Part shown: positions 48,601 to 64,000 of the stretch, piece by piece
Numbering within the stretch: position 1 is the first letter of the stretch
Layout: each line of letters starts with the position of its first letter
From: Paramecium sonneborni
Lineage: Eukaryota; Ciliophora; Oligohymenophorea; Peniculida; Parameciidae
Assembly: GCA_905182985.1 (NCBI GenBank)
Contig: CAJJDN010000011.1
Span: forward strand, 248,001-312,000
Direction: 5' to 3'
DNA: 64,000 nucleotides
Translations under genes and position numbers: made by a program
Notes under the pieces: model-generated
What the model saw: only the letters and a program-made list of their open reading frames with translations
Databases searched by the model: none
Told to the model about the DNA's origin: nothing

Positions 48601-48625
48601 TTCACTTAAAGATTATAAATTATGA
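39666..48625 (+). CDS. giant anoctamin (TMEM16)-like protein with a ~1800-residue C-terminal extension
   Basis: With introns of 23, 23, 22, 25 and 23 nt removed, the frame closes at exactly 2948 codons. The anoctamin core lies at about residues 690-1125: 'KPWSAPIVLICDYYGQKIGL' with 'YYTKMLLKIAF', a run of membrane helices, 'ERYGTLEDYMEIFLQNTLL', 'FGYSFPFSFFLLWVQNI', 'ADKAKFIYFLQRPWP' and 'LGVWNKILELINYV'. Anoctamins are calcium-regulated lipid scramblases or chloride channels. The N-terminal ~680 residues are mostly soluble and charged. After ~1130 comes a basic coiled segment and then about 1500 residues of helix-rich sequence with no domain I can name. The join between the two halves is an intron with standard borders (GTAAAAAT...TTCTAG), so one gene is the simplest reading. 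Core call is secure; the function of the tail is unknown. Confidence 0.8.
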
Positions 48626-48733
48626 TAGATTAAATGATTTCAAAATAAATAAATTGATGTTTGAAATTAAATTTGCACATTAGTAAATAAAAACATGATT
48701 TATTAATTATATAAATATATTAACCCAATAGAA

Positions 48734-49448
48734 TCATTTCTTAGAATGGTATTTATTAAAACTTACTCTAAAAGAACTCTTATCAATAATACTGAAAAAT
48801 TATTCTGATTAAGTAATTTTTACAGGATTATCAATGATAGAATAAAACTATTCATTTTAATCTTATTCCTAAGAGTTTAAGTTTAGCTGATCTTATCGTT
48901 CGTTTTGAGGCTTGTTATTTTCTATCTATTACTAGTTTTTTGTTAATTATTATGTTTAGTTTTGACTCTGATTTCCTTCATTACTGCTATATTAAATTTT
49001 ATTTTCTTCGATTATAGTTTACAATTTATGACCTTTTTCCTAGATATCCTAGTTACTTAAATATTTATTTTATTCTAATTAATCATCAAACAAATTCAAT
49101 AAGCTGACATCTTTAGAATAAGAATCTACTTTATTTATTGTGTCTCCTAGACTTAATTAATAAAATAGTATACTTCGGGATCATATACTTTCTAAAATCT
49201 TTCTCTGATTCTGCTCTACGATATATAGACTAGCTTTGAGCAAAGACAGGTGTAGATGTACAAGAATGCAAGACTAATGGTTATTAAAAGGAATTATCAA
49301 TGGGTTGTAGCTCTATGGCTGGAACTGCTGGTCTTCTAATGAATGGTCTAATTATTCCTTGTCTTGCAAATATTTCAATTATTTTTTGAAACAAAGCTTC
49401 ATATAAGTGATCTAGAGCTCCTAATAATTTATTGAGGCATTAATTCAT
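48734..49448 (-). CDS. hypothetical Gln/Asn-rich protein
   Basis: One 22-nt intron gives exactly 231 codons from the ATG at 49448 to the TGA at 48734. The first ~60 residues ('LLGALDHLYEALFQKIIEIF') are helical; the rest is Gln, Asn and Glu rich and probably disordered. No domain is recognised. A small repeated phrase, 'YSIIDNPVKITQSEQFFSII', lies near the C-terminus. The stop lies 108 bp from the stop of the anoctamin gene, convergent. Confidence 0.6.
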
Positions 49449-49917
49449 AAAATTAATAAAAATTAACTGCAAAATTTCAGACCAACCAAAATCCTATATT
49501 ATATCTACACTTTCAAATAAAAATTTGATCCCATTAAATTAGATAATAGCCTAAAAAAATTTGATAATTTTGGACTTAAAAATTAAAAAATAAATTTGAA
49601 CAAGGTTTTCATAGAATAAACTTACATCTCTATATAATATTGTAAATAAAGAATAAAATTATTACAAATGGAATAGAAGCATTTTAAAAAAATTAAGTAA
49701 GAATAAACTTAAAATTTAGAAACCTAAAAATTTTTTTAAATTTAAGATTGTTTGATTTTGATGTAATATTAAGAGATAAGTTAGAAAAACATATAAATTA
49801 CTCTAGGAAATGGAGATTGAGAATGAGACCTACTATTTTAAACCAGTTTAATTATAAATATAAGGTATTGGAATTTAAAATACAAGATCTTCGTATTAAT
49901 CTTGAAGTGATACTTAG
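49449..49917. other. intergenic stretch ahead of the truncated enolase
   Basis: About 470 bp without a confident gene. Enolase similarity begins abruptly at the 3' splice-site region of enolase intron 2 (around 49909-49917); nothing upstream resembles enolase exon 1 or 2. A short ATG frame at 49811 stops before the enolase exon. Confidence 0.55.
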
Positions 49918-50750
<833 letters not shown>

Positions 50751-50789
50751 GAATCATATCATAAATAAAATAAATAATTATAAAACTTT

Positions 50790-52060
50790 ATGGATAAATA
50801 AATTATTTATTCTAAACAATCTGCAGTTACAACTAAAATAAAAATTCCTCATCGAACTACTGCAGAATAAATTTACATATCAAGACTAAAAGAAACAGAA
50901 GCTTTTATTCCTTAAGAAGAATTTATCAAAAAATAATAAAAAATCAATAAGGCTAAAGAATCTTAATCATAAAAACCTCTAAAATATTATTCTCATATTA
51001 ATGAAATTCGATCTGTTAAAGAGTTTCTTTATATTTCAGAGAAGCTTAAACAAAAAAATATTGAAAGGAAAATGAATGAAAGATTAGAATTAAGAGGAAA
51101 GTTAAATAAAATTAAGGAAATTGAAGTCTTGAAAAAACTTCATTATTATTTAGAAAAAAAAATAAGATTATTTATCAAAGATAGATAACATGATGAAAGT
51201 AAATAGTATCTTTATTTTTAGATCCTTAGATGAAAACTTTTGAAGCATTTAGAATCTCTCATTAGGATGACAAGAAAATTATGCAATTTCCTTTAGATTT
51301 GTAAAAAGAAATCTTTTAAAAATTGGATAATTAACCTGAAATTATTCAAAAACAACCATTAAAACAAAAAATGATTTCAACTAATTCAGATTAGAAATTA
51401 TAAAAAAGAAACTCTCAAGTTGAGTAATAAAAATTTTATATTTTACATAGTTTTTTTAATAGTGAGTTTTCAGAAAGTATAAATCATAATAGTAATGATG
51501 AAGGAACAAGCAAATTTCTGACTTTGAAAGTAGCAAATAAACTACTAGGAATGATGATTGTAGAATCAAGTAAAGGTAAAAGATAACCGATTATTTGGGC
51601 TTAAAATAAAAAAAAAGAATTAGAAGAGATCCTTAATAAACCTTATGGAGGAAAAATGAATTTTAATGTGCATTCTTTCAATTGGTTGATTGACAATGCT
51701 TTAAGCAAATCTTCATCTCTAATGAACATTGATAGAAGATAAACTAATCGAGCGGTCAGCATGGATGAAAGAGTTGAATATTAATCACCTACCAATAACT
51801 ATAAAGAGATATAAAACAAAATTAATTAAGGAATAGAATCAATAAATAAAACTTTTTATACAAGACCAAAATCAACAATTGTTTCAAAGCAAAGAAAAGA
51901 ACTAAAAAATAGAAAATAAGTTACAACTGAATACAACATTTCTGAAAGAATAAAAGAAAATGTCATTTCATAAGCTCTAAGAAATTCTAACATACAAACC
52001 CAATAAAGAACTGAAAGTATATTCTTTCAGAATGATTCCTATGTTAACCATTTTATTTGA
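50790..52060 (+). CDS. hypothetical basic protein
   Basis: A 23-nt intron leaves exactly 416 codons, from 'MDKQIIYSKQSAVTTKIKIP' to the TGA at 52058-52060. Residues ~85-135 form a probable coiled coil ('SEKLKQKNIERKMNERLEL'). A central segment with hydrophobic strands ('KFLTLKVANKLLGMMIVES') might be a small folded domain, and the tail is Ser, Asn and Lys rich. No family is recognised. It starts 39 bp after the truncated enolase. Confidence 0.65.
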
Positions 52061-52233
52061 TTTTTATCATTCTATTTTATTTTTTTATTGAAAAATTGTA
52101 TTATAAAAAGGAAACTCTTAAATTAATGCATGCTAAAATTTAGAATAATTATTTTTTTGAACCAATTATCTTTGCAAAATTGGCTTTTGAAAAAGTAATG
52201 ATAATCAACTGAATGATTATATGAAAATTAAAC

Positions 52234-53009
52234 TCATTGTTGTGCTTGGGATAATTTGTTTTATAAATTCTCATATTCAATTTACAATTCTTAAATTTCT
52301 GTATCCAATTGATGATTCTGAATTATTAATAATCACTTTACTTTTTTTTTATAATCTGCTAAAATATCTTGACTAACAATTTAGATTGCTTTTTCGATTG
52401 TTGCTTTTGATTCATTGATGTCAAAAACTGTAAAATTGGATTGATTGTATTTTAAGATTTATGCTGGAGTCATCTGTTCAAAATCAGGCTCCTTTTAATC
52501 TACTTAGATTTCCTCCTCTACTTAATTATTTTCCTAATTTGGCTTAGAGTTCAAGATTTCTAAAAGTTCAGGCTGTATTAAGGTAAATTAATTACTTTTG
52601 GATTTATAAAAACGATTTCATCATATTATTCACTCACAACAGGTTTTTTTGTTAAAGGAATGCTTTATGTTTAGTTTTAATATAATTTTAGAGGGTGAAC
52701 TGCAATTAATGGTTGATCATAATCTCCTTTCAAATAAATTTTTATGATTATATCAAATTACCCCCAACCTGTTTCAGCAATCACAAATGGGTGTTAAGAA
52801 ACAACTAAATTGTTTATTTTATATTTACCTCTATTTGTATTTTCAAATGAACTATGTAATACAAATATCACTTTTTCAATAAAGTAAGATAAGTCTTCAT
52901 TTTGAGCTCCTCTAACATAGCAAATCCATGAATGTGTTTTCTTTTCATCTGATTTTCTTCCGAGCCAAGTTGCAATTGTTCCATAAATAATAGGTTTTGA
53001 TATTTGCAT
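52234..53009 (-). CDS. YEATS-domain protein, GAS41/YAF9-like
   Basis: Residues ~10-120 form a YEATS domain: 'THSWICYVRGAQNEDLSYFI', 'KVIFVLHSSFENTNR', 'HPFVIAETGWGQFDIII'. The aromatic reader-pocket 'T-G-W-G' is present. A C-terminal coiled coil follows ('ATIEKAIQIVSQDIL', 'TEIQELQIEYENLQNKLSQ'), as in GAS41/YAF9. These proteins read acylated histone H3 and join SWR1- or NuA4-type chromatin complexes. Introns of 24, 23 and 24 nt leave exactly 235 codons. The length (234) is close to GAS41 (227). Intact. Confidence 0.92.
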
Positions 53010-55839
<2,830 letters not shown>

Positions 55840-56464
55840 GAAACATAAAATCAAATAATCTATATCATAAATTATATAAAATATTATCAATTCATGGATA
55901 ATTTATTATTTATCTAATAAAATCTGTAATTAGAGATACTTTAGAACTATATTATAAATAAAATATAAGTTCCTTCTAACCAAATGTAAATACTTTTACA
56001 TCATAATAACTAAACTCTTATTATAAATAATTTTTTTTTTTCAATAAACGAAGAAATAAAAGCCTTATTCATCGTCTGAGATCGAAAATTTATTTCTTAC
56101 AAATAATTCGATCTTTTGAAGTGGCTTTATAAAAGATTTTTTTGATTATTTTTATTTCCTGCTAAAGTTGAGGTTCTCTCGCAAAAAATTTATTTGTATG
56201 TTTTCAATAATAATTATTTTTTACATTTTTGCCATAAAATATATACAAATTAACAAATTCTCTTAAAATAATCGATGAAATTGAATTGAACTAAATAACT
56301 TAGATTGATGATAATTACGTATTTTTACGAATAATAATGTAATTGTGTTTAAGTTCATCTGATTAATTAAGAAAAAAATAAGAGTGATTAAGTAAACTTA
56401 AGTTTATCTAAATTGAAAATTTTCATAAATTTTATGTCTTAACTTAAATATAATTTATATCATT
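55840..56464. other. intergenic stretch with a nested hairpin
   Basis: About 625 bp with no gene. At 56059-56128 an outer stem (AAAGCC with GGCTTT) encloses an inner perfect stem GATCGAA (56090-56096) with TTCGATC (56107-56113). This local structure could be a small RNA gene or chance in AT-rich DNA. Confidence 0.4.
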
Positions 56465-56554
56465 ATGTCATATATTTTGGCATTACTTTTATTACTTAAG
56501 TATTATTAAGAATTTGTAAATAAATTTCCTAACTATTTTCATCATATTATTTTA

Positions 56555-59500
56555 ATGAACCATTTATTATTCGAAGAAGCAGTATATTTATTTCTTTACT
56601 TAATTTCAGCTTGTAGAAGAGGATGAATTTCAAAGATTATCAAAAATAAGTGATGCAATAAAATTAGTAGCAGGGGCGATTATGAGAATTAAAACATTTA
56701 ATAATTGGCAGATATTAAAATACAGTAAAAATACTTCATAGATTTATTTAGTGATTTGTTCTTATCCCTTTTAGCAGGAGGTAATATAATTGTTAATGAA
56801 TACAATCTTCGACTATTTTTAAGATATTGATTTTCTTAACGCTTTTGAAAAAGCTTTGCTTGAAATAGCTTAATTAAAAGAGTAAAGAATATTTCTAAGT
56901 TCTCGATCTTAATCCATAAGGATTGGTGTTCTTCAGCAAAAGTATAAAATTTTTTGAGAAAATTAGTTATAATAATGTCAATATAAGAAAAGAAAAAATA
57001 AAATAAACTTATATACCTTTTGCTAAGGCTGTTATAGAGTAAATGACAGTAGCTAAAAAATTTGCAGCATCTTTTCTTAAAAAATATATATAATTAGCAA
57101 AAATATTGGATTAAGACATAAAATAAAGAGTTTACATAATAAAGGATTTTGTTGTGAATACTAGAGATCATCATTTTATACTACTTTTAATTAATACATT
57201 TTAAGAATTAAAAGAATCTGATTTGAAGGACGAAAAATGGGTAGATGATTTTGATCAAGAAGTTTAATAATGTATATAGTAAATAAAATTTAGATTGCTA
57301 ATTACATAACATATTAGTGCCTCGTTTTTTAGAAAAGTAAAATAAACCTCAGTTGGATAAAAGCTAATCTGGAAGTGATTAAGATGAAGATTCTTTCTAA
57401 TAAAATTTATAATCTTAATCGAATTCAACGAGCGAAAAATAATCCTTAATAGACGAAGAGGAGATGATTTAAAAATGGATTGCATAAAAATCAATTAATA
57501 TTGAATAATAACAATTAGAAATACTTTCAAAAGATGAAAACATGTTTTTATTAATAAGTTTCATTTTAAATCCAGAAGAAGAAATAATTGATGATTATTG
57601 GGTAGTGTAATTTAATATTTGCAGAAAGATTAATATCCGATGTAAGATATCAATGATGATGGAATATCTAATAAGATAAGAAATTAGAAAATTGAATTTT
57701 ACGCCTTGGTGAGATCATTTTAAACTGCATAAGTGTTTCATCATAGATAGAATTTAGAAAAAATGTAGTAAAATAATCAGAGTTTTTTATAAAAATTTTG
57801 TAAAATGCATAAAATATTTCATAGATAAAAAAACTTCAGAGGCCCTTCAAAACAAAAATAGAAATTTAAATTTATATCACCTAGCTTTAACTATAGATTC
57901 TTTTTTAACTGTCTTTCCTAAAAGTTCAATGGCTCTGATTTTAGAAAATTAATTACTTTTTTCTTTATCCACTTATATTTTCAACCCTCTTATTATGGGA
58001 TTATTAATTGATATCCATCAAATTTAATTTAATAAATATGACTTTGGACTTACTTATATTGAATAAATTTGGAAGTATTAGCTCTTCACTGATTGGTTTA
58101 CGTGGTTACAAAATATAATGTTTGAATAAGATAATGATTCTAAATAGTTAGAAAAATAATTTATAGGAGAAAACATAGTAAAATTAATAATTATAATAGT
58201 AATTCATAATTAAATGTCTCAAGGAATTAAGTAAGAAAGAACAAAAAATACCAAAGCCAAAAATATCAGATGATAATAAAATTAAATTGACCTCTTTATT
58301 TGGATCTCTTTTATCTGGAAAAAGTTTAACGAAATAAAATGTCAAAGATTATGAAAATTGGAAAATGAACATAAAATTAAAAGAACATTTAACAATTGAA
58401 GAATTCAAAAGTTAAGATTATGATAATTTAATGGAATTTATAAAATAAAGAGAGTTTACATATAAATAATAATTAGAAAAGAAAATTTAGGATGAAATAT
58501 AAATCTAAATAGATAATATATAATTAAAAAGATCTTCAAGAGTTCGAATGTCATAGACAAAAAGTAATCATTATTAATCACCAATTTCTAATTCAAAACT
58601 AATTTTATAGTCAAACTCATCAATTAAAAGTTAAAGTGACAGTTAACCAAATAGCAGTCGTTCAATTAAACTACCATCTATATATGGAAATAATTAATAC
58701 ATTGAATCAAAATTTGGTTCAATTTCTAGTTTGAGTCCTTAAGGAGAAATTAATTTTGAGTTAAAAACTAGGAACTTAAGCACTTTCGGATAATCTCCTA
58801 AAAATATCAAGCTTAATATACCTAGTCAAAGAAGACTCAAAACAGAGAATGATGAGCTTGTAACCAATTCTATTTAATCAAACGATGGTTTTTCTAGTAG
58901 TAGACTAATTACTATTTATCCTTCCAAATAAGCACAAATTAAATTTGAATAATCTAAAATTGTTTTAAAATAGGACTAAATCATTGTAGAAAATTGTTTG
59001 AACTTCTTTAGTGAAATACTTAAGACAATTTTAGATTTTTTTTAATAACCTAATAAGACTAATTTGTAGTAATTAAATGAACAGATTCTAATATAACAAA
59101 TTTTGAGTATGAATTTTTTGAATTAAATTTTTGAATTATACTTATCTAGCTTAATTGATTAAAATGTTTAGTAATAAAAAATAGGAGAAAATTCTGGATA
59201 AATGATTAATTTGATTTATCACAAATCCCACCATATTGAATTATTTTAATTACTAAGAGAATAATTGAGAACTATATTTCTTTCCAATGTTGATAATTTA
59301 ACTCGGGCAATAGTGGCAATAAATAAATAAATTAGAAGTGCATCAAAATTTGTAAATAAGTTTTAATTATAACTCCTTTTATCTACTTACTTTTATGGGT
59401 TTAATTTATTTAGTATTCATACTTAGTTAGTAAGTACATCAAATATTTATAAACATTTAAATGAAACTGTAATGCATATTTTCATTATTTGGTTTTTTGA

Positions 59501-60089
59501 TAGTCAATAAAATAGTTGCTATTAATATTTCTTTGCAAAATTTTTAACAATTTTATTTGCAAAAGCTCCTATATAATCACTGACAAATATTTTGTTTAAT
59601 CTTGGTTTAATAAATTCTATATATAATGCATTTTAATCTTTTTGGGTTAATGGTATGAAAAGCAATTATTTTTAAGCAGGAGTCTATTTTTATATGAGGA
59701 TGTTAATTTACATGATAAATAAATCATTAATTCATAGAAATATGACAGTATTACAAGAATATCTGCGACCTTTAGAATCATGGAAAGTTGTATATAGATT
59801 AATTCCTGATGAAGATTCTAATTATATGATTGAATTGCAAGAACTTTTAAAAACAGGTCAAACTCCAATTAGAAGGATTTAGCTTAAGAGAACAAAACTT
59901 GAAAAATTAAAAACTTAATTGACTGTTGATTGTTTCGATGCTAAGTTAAGAGAGATTTAACAATTTGAATAGGCTTAAAAAGATAAGTTAAAAAAATCAT
60001 CTTCTCCTAAAATATTATAATAAGGAAAAAAAATATAAAATAGACAAAGTGTATTTAAAAATAGAACAAGTTTGAAAAACGATATTTGA
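56555..60089 (+). CDS. large helical protein resembling SAPS-family PP6 regulatory subunits
   Basis: Six introns (28, 25, 22, 23, 25, 22 nt) leave exactly 1130 codons, ending at TGA 60087-60089. The N-terminus 'MNHLLFEEALVEEDEFQRL' resembles the SAPS opening motif (an L-E-E-L-L-D-E-D stretch), and the C-terminal part has 'AKFLTILFAKAPIQSLTNIL' and 'NLGLINSIYNAF', like SAPS repeats. The middle (residues ~480-680) is Ser/Lys-rich and probably disordered. SAPS proteins bind Sit4/PP6 phosphatase. The match is partial, so treat the family as tentative. An in-frame ATG at 56465 would add 30 hydrophobic residues. It is a tandem paralogue of the gene at 60330-63679. Confidence 0.6.
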
Positions 60090-60329
60090 TCATAAATATT
60101 TATTAATTATAAGTTTATAAATAAACTTCAAAAGAAATCTTATTTTTATTTGTAAAATTCTTAAAATAGATGACTGATGGAATATATTAAAACTGATTAT
60201 ATACAAATGGTTCTAGTTTCTAAAAGATTAATGAAAAATATAAAATGTCTTTGAAAAATATTTTTTTCTATGATTAAATTATTGTGATATTAATTATATA
60301 AATTTATAAAATTAGAACAGCTTAGTTAA

Positions 60330-63300
60330 ATGAAAAAATTTTTCATGAGTTAAAGTTAATATTTAATTTATTTAATGACAAGTTTAATTTTGGACTAATC
60401 ATTTAAGTTAGTTCCAGACTAAAATATCGCATTAGTTTTTGATCAAGCCGTACATCTTTGATTTATATTTAGCTCAATGTAAATGATGATTATTTGAGGT
60501 TATAAAAAATTACAGAGGGCATAAAATATGTAACTTAAAAATTACCATAAGCAACAACATTTTCAAGTTCAAAACTATTGTTTTAATGTAAATTTGATTT
60601 CAATAATTTCATAGTATTGTGTTTATATCCCTTTTAAAAATCAAACATAGAATCATTAATTTCAGCATTTTTCAATTATTTTTAGGATTTTCGTTTTATT
60701 AGTTGCTTCTTTTAAGCTGCAACAGATATTTCTCTACTTCAAGAAACAAGTACTTAAACTTTAAAGTAAAGAATTACAATGTTATAACGGTTTAATAAGT
60801 ATTTATTAATAAAATGATTTTAAGCAAACCAAAAGACAATCATGATGGACAGTAATTCAGTTAAGCTGTGAATTAGGAAATAGTTACAATAAAATTATTC
60901 ACCGTAAATTACTTAAAGAAGTTTTTTGAGTTAGCTAATAACTTGTAATTAGACTTTTAACTTTATTGTTTAATGTTTAAAAATTATATTTAAAATTCAA
61001 CAAATCAAAAATTACTAGAAAAAGTTATGGATTGCTTTCAGGATTTAAGGTTTACAATATTTGCTTAATGTGAATGGGTGAATTAATTTAGCGAAGAAAT
61101 TATTATCTGTAACATTTAATTTAAATAAATAGTTTTTAAAAATACTCCAAAATTATTTCCTTCATACACTAAATATAAAATATTTATAGTAGAAGAAGAT
61201 TCTGATACAGAGATCATTTGTAAAACATAAATTATAGAAACTTAACAATAAAATAAAAGAAGGTCTTATGTTTCATCTGAATAAGATGCTAGTTTATATT
61301 TATAAAGTTTGTGTTGTAAATAAGATCTAGATTAACCCCTACAACATAATTCAGTTTTCGAAGAATTTGAGAATATTGACATATTAATTTTATTTGTCTT
61401 GGATCCTATTTAAATTTCGTTAGCTTCCCTTTGGGTAAATTATTATTGCTCAAATTAGGGTGAAAATTTTCCAAAATTGCCTGACATAATTGATAGTGAC
61501 AAAAATATTTTTAAATAAAGATCAACTAATAATTTGAGTAAATATTAAGTTTACAGATCTTTTAAAGCTTTATAAATACTAACAAATACTGAAAATTTTA
61601 AAAATTTATTGGGTTAATATTCATAAATTTTTTTGAAAATATGTAAATATCATAATTAATAATTAGTTTCTTTTATTAATATCACTTTATATGATGAAAC
61701 AAAAAATTTAAATTTACATCATCTTGCAATTTTGATAAAATTTTTAATCAATTTATAACCTAAGTTTTGTATAAAATAACTTATTGAATAAAAAATATTC
61801 CCAAAATTGTTAGAATTGTCTTATAATTCTTCAATAAATTAGCTATTGATTGAAATAATTAATTTTAATGAAGATATTATAAAATTAGGAATTTACTATT
61901 TAGAATAGTTATGGTCCTATTTACATCAAATAAACTTCTTGTAATTACTTTCTAATTATTCATTTGATATATAACTAGTTGCAGATTATCCACTTCCTGA
62001 TTAAGCAGTAATATTAATGACTATGAAAGGCCTACAATGAAATATTTTAAATAATTAAAGCATTGTCTATATTTGATCCAGAGATACTATAAAAAAAATT
62101 GCTAAAATAAGAAACTCAAGATATTTAAGAAATCAAAGTCATTGATCCACTAAATGATTACGATAATTTAGTGACATTTTAAAATGAGAAATAAGAAAAA
62201 TTGAAAAAAGCAGAAGATGATATACTTAGAAGACAATCCTCTATTTCAATAAACTAAAACAAGAGTAAAGTTCACTAAATCTAAAAAAAAAAATCAAATA
62301 ATTTTTATTTACCAAAAATATAATCTACTACTTCATGTTAAGATAGTCAAAGTCTAGATAATAAAATAAACTCTTCAAGTATAAAAGCATCTCCTTTAAT
62401 TAGAAGAAATTAAAGTAAAAAAAAAAATAAAACTGAACAAGATAATGATTTAAATTCAAATGATGGATTTTCAAGTAGTAAACTTGTTTAAATCTATCCG
62501 ACAACTATGATTTTTTTATCTGATTTTGAAAAAGAAAAATCATTTTTTAATAAAACTAATTTCTCAGAGAATCATTTAAGGATGCTCATTTTATTATTCG
62601 ATTAATTAATTGTTTATGCTGAATAACAATAAGAAATGTAGAAAAAATTACCCAAAACTTCAATTTTTAGTATTAATAAATTTGCAGATTTAATAATGAC
62701 TGAAAAGAATATTTCGTCCTTTTTCAAAGTTTTTTTATATTCAATTTTAGAAATTCCACATAATTCTAATTCATTATCTGTAGAATGTGGAATTTTATTG
62801 AATAATCTTTACGTAAAAACAAAAACTATTTAAATCTTTGAAACTTATTAGGATTTATTAAAAAACTAATTTTAATTAATAATTGATTATTTAGTTAAAT
62901 GTATAGTTTAGTTAAATTCGATAAAATCAAAGCAAGATTCATCGTCTTTTGCTTTTAAGTAGTATATTTTAATTTCTTTAATGACACATGGATTGCTATT
63001 GTATGACAGGTAACATTATATGATTAAGGTTGATAAAAATTTAAAAAGCGTTTTCAGAAATTTAACAGATACTATGCTTCATATAATTATCATATGGTTT
63101 TCAGATAGTTAGTAGAACACAATTTATTAATAACTTTTCACTAAATTTATTACCATCTATTTCGCAGGAGCTCCAATGCCATATTTATCAAATCTTATTT
63201 TTAAATTAGGATTAGTTAGCTCTTTATATAATGCATATAAAAAATTTTATTAAAATGAAATAAAGGACACATCATATGTGGAAGGAGTTTTTTTTCATAT

Positions 63301-63679
63301 TCTACTAATAAATTATATTATAAGAAATGCAATAAAAGTGAGAAATTTAATTGAATTATAAAGTGCTTTAATTATATTAGATTCATGGCAATAGCTTGAA
63401 CAAGCTCAACCTTTTGAAAATCTTAAAGCTTTAAAAAATGCAGATTAATTCATAAATATAGAATAACCTAAATTGATAGAAAAAATTTAGCCTAGGAAAA
63501 ATGAAGAAAAGAACAATAAATTATTTAAAACTAAAACATAAATAAGTCAAAAAGTAAATTCCCTTATGTCTTTTTAAAAGTATCTAAAAAATATATTTTT
63601 TAGAAAAACAAGCGAACCCAATACTAATCCAACAGTTTAAATGGTTAGGCCATAATAATCATAGAGGAAACTTATTTGA
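60330..63679 (+). CDS. second large SAPS-like helical protein (tandem paralogue)
   Basis: Three introns (23, 26, 22 nt) leave exactly 1093 codons. It parallels the upstream gene in order: 'ALVFDQALNVNDDYLRLQKI' matches 'LLFEEALVEEDEFQRLSKI', both have 'YPFQ' before a helical block, both share 'NLNLYHLAL/NLNLHHLAI', 'DLNSNDGFSSSKLV' matches 'SNDGFSSSRLI', and the C-terminal halves align through 'MLHIIIIWFSDSQQNTIYQQ' and 'LIFKLGLVSSLYNAYKKF'. Sequence identity is low, so the duplication is old. The start could instead be the in-frame ATG at 60375. The charged tail 'FLQKYLKNIFFRKTSEP' is distinct. Family assignment tentative as for its neighbour. Confidence 0.6.
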
Positions 63680-63944
63680 TTTGATAGATAAATTTATTGA
63701 TTATAATAAAATATAATTTTAATCCAAAATAATGTAAATTGAATAAGATTAATATAAATAAATTGTGTAAGATAAATTTATGGAATATCCAGCATAAATA
63801 GAAATGTAAGAACAAAAAGTAAAATCATTTTTATATTATGAGTGATTTGCTACTTATAAATATCAAAAAATTAAATTGAAAAAATATTATTAAAAATAAT
63901 AAATTTATATTATTAATTTTAATAATTTTATTTTAGAATAAAAA

Positions 63945-64000
63945 ATGGCTTCATAATCAAAAAAATATATTTCAGAAAATAAAAGAGACACACTTTAATT
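63945..64000 (+). CDS. possible 5' end of a further gene (partial)
   Basis: An ATG at 63945 opens 'MASQSKKYISENKRDTLQ', preceded by very AT-rich DNA, and runs off the window. Too little is visible to identify it. Confidence 0.35.

Noticed and set aside
44100..48625. A second large gene separate from the anoctamin gene
   Set aside because: A standard 23-nt intron joins the two frames with no stop, and the whole closes at an exact multiple of three.
63732..63848. 38-codon frame after the last SAPS-like gene
   Set aside because: Very short, Gln-rich and without similarity; probably chance.

Overview
The window looks like macronuclear DNA of a ciliate, most likely a Paramecium. It is very AT-rich and genes sit tens to hundreds of bases apart on both strands. 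TAA and TAG run through every long coding frame where glutamine is expected, and only TGA ends genes. Coding frames are broken by tiny GT-AG introns of 17 to 34 nt, mostly 22 to 28 nt. With the ciliate code and these introns removed, every complete gene model below has a length that is an exact multiple of three. Standard-code ORFs show only fragments of these genes. The species cannot be named from the sequence alone.

Layout. 1-5.1 kb: the 3' end of one gene, an unknown coiled protein, an SR-type splicing factor, a tyrosyl-DNA phosphodiesterase (TDP1) and an intron-containing tRNA-Tyr. 5.5-12.1 kb (minus strand): SNU13, an LRR-ankyrin protein, a UBC9-like E2 and two unknown proteins. 12.2-18.7 kb: a choline-transporter-like membrane protein, a non-coding stretch, a RING-like protein and a MACPF protein. 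19.2-26.1 kb (minus strand): phenylalanine hydroxylase, a PH-domain protein kinase, a small GTPase fused to a TRPM-type LSDAT domain, and a coiled-coil protein. 26.2-32 kb (plus strand): a PX-WD40 protein, a PP2C-like protein that has lost metal ligands, an unknown protein and an AMPK-gamma-like four-CBS protein. 32.7-39.1 kb (minus strand): one very large cysteine-rich membrane protein with DUF4215-type repeats. 39.7-48.6 kb (plus strand): one giant gene with an anoctamin (TMEM16) core and about 1800 extra residues. 48.7-55.8 kb: small unknown proteins, a YEATS protein, and two enolase loci of which one lacks its 5' half. 56.5-63.7 kb: a tandem pair of paralogues resembling SAPS-family phosphatase subunits.

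Two single-N positions (1187 and 16173) each sit between two identical direct copies of about 1.1 kb. These look like unmerged contig overlaps, so the genes in them are probably single-copy. Conserved housekeeping genes are mixed with ciliate-type signalling and membrane genes; nothing suggests an operon or a mobile island. The most unusual items are the GTPase-LSDAT fusion beside a PH kinase, the anoctamin giant, the PP2C-like pseudophosphatase, a perfect 20-bp inverted repeat inside a kinase gene, and the 5'-truncated enolase whose 3' half is almost identical to the complete copy.
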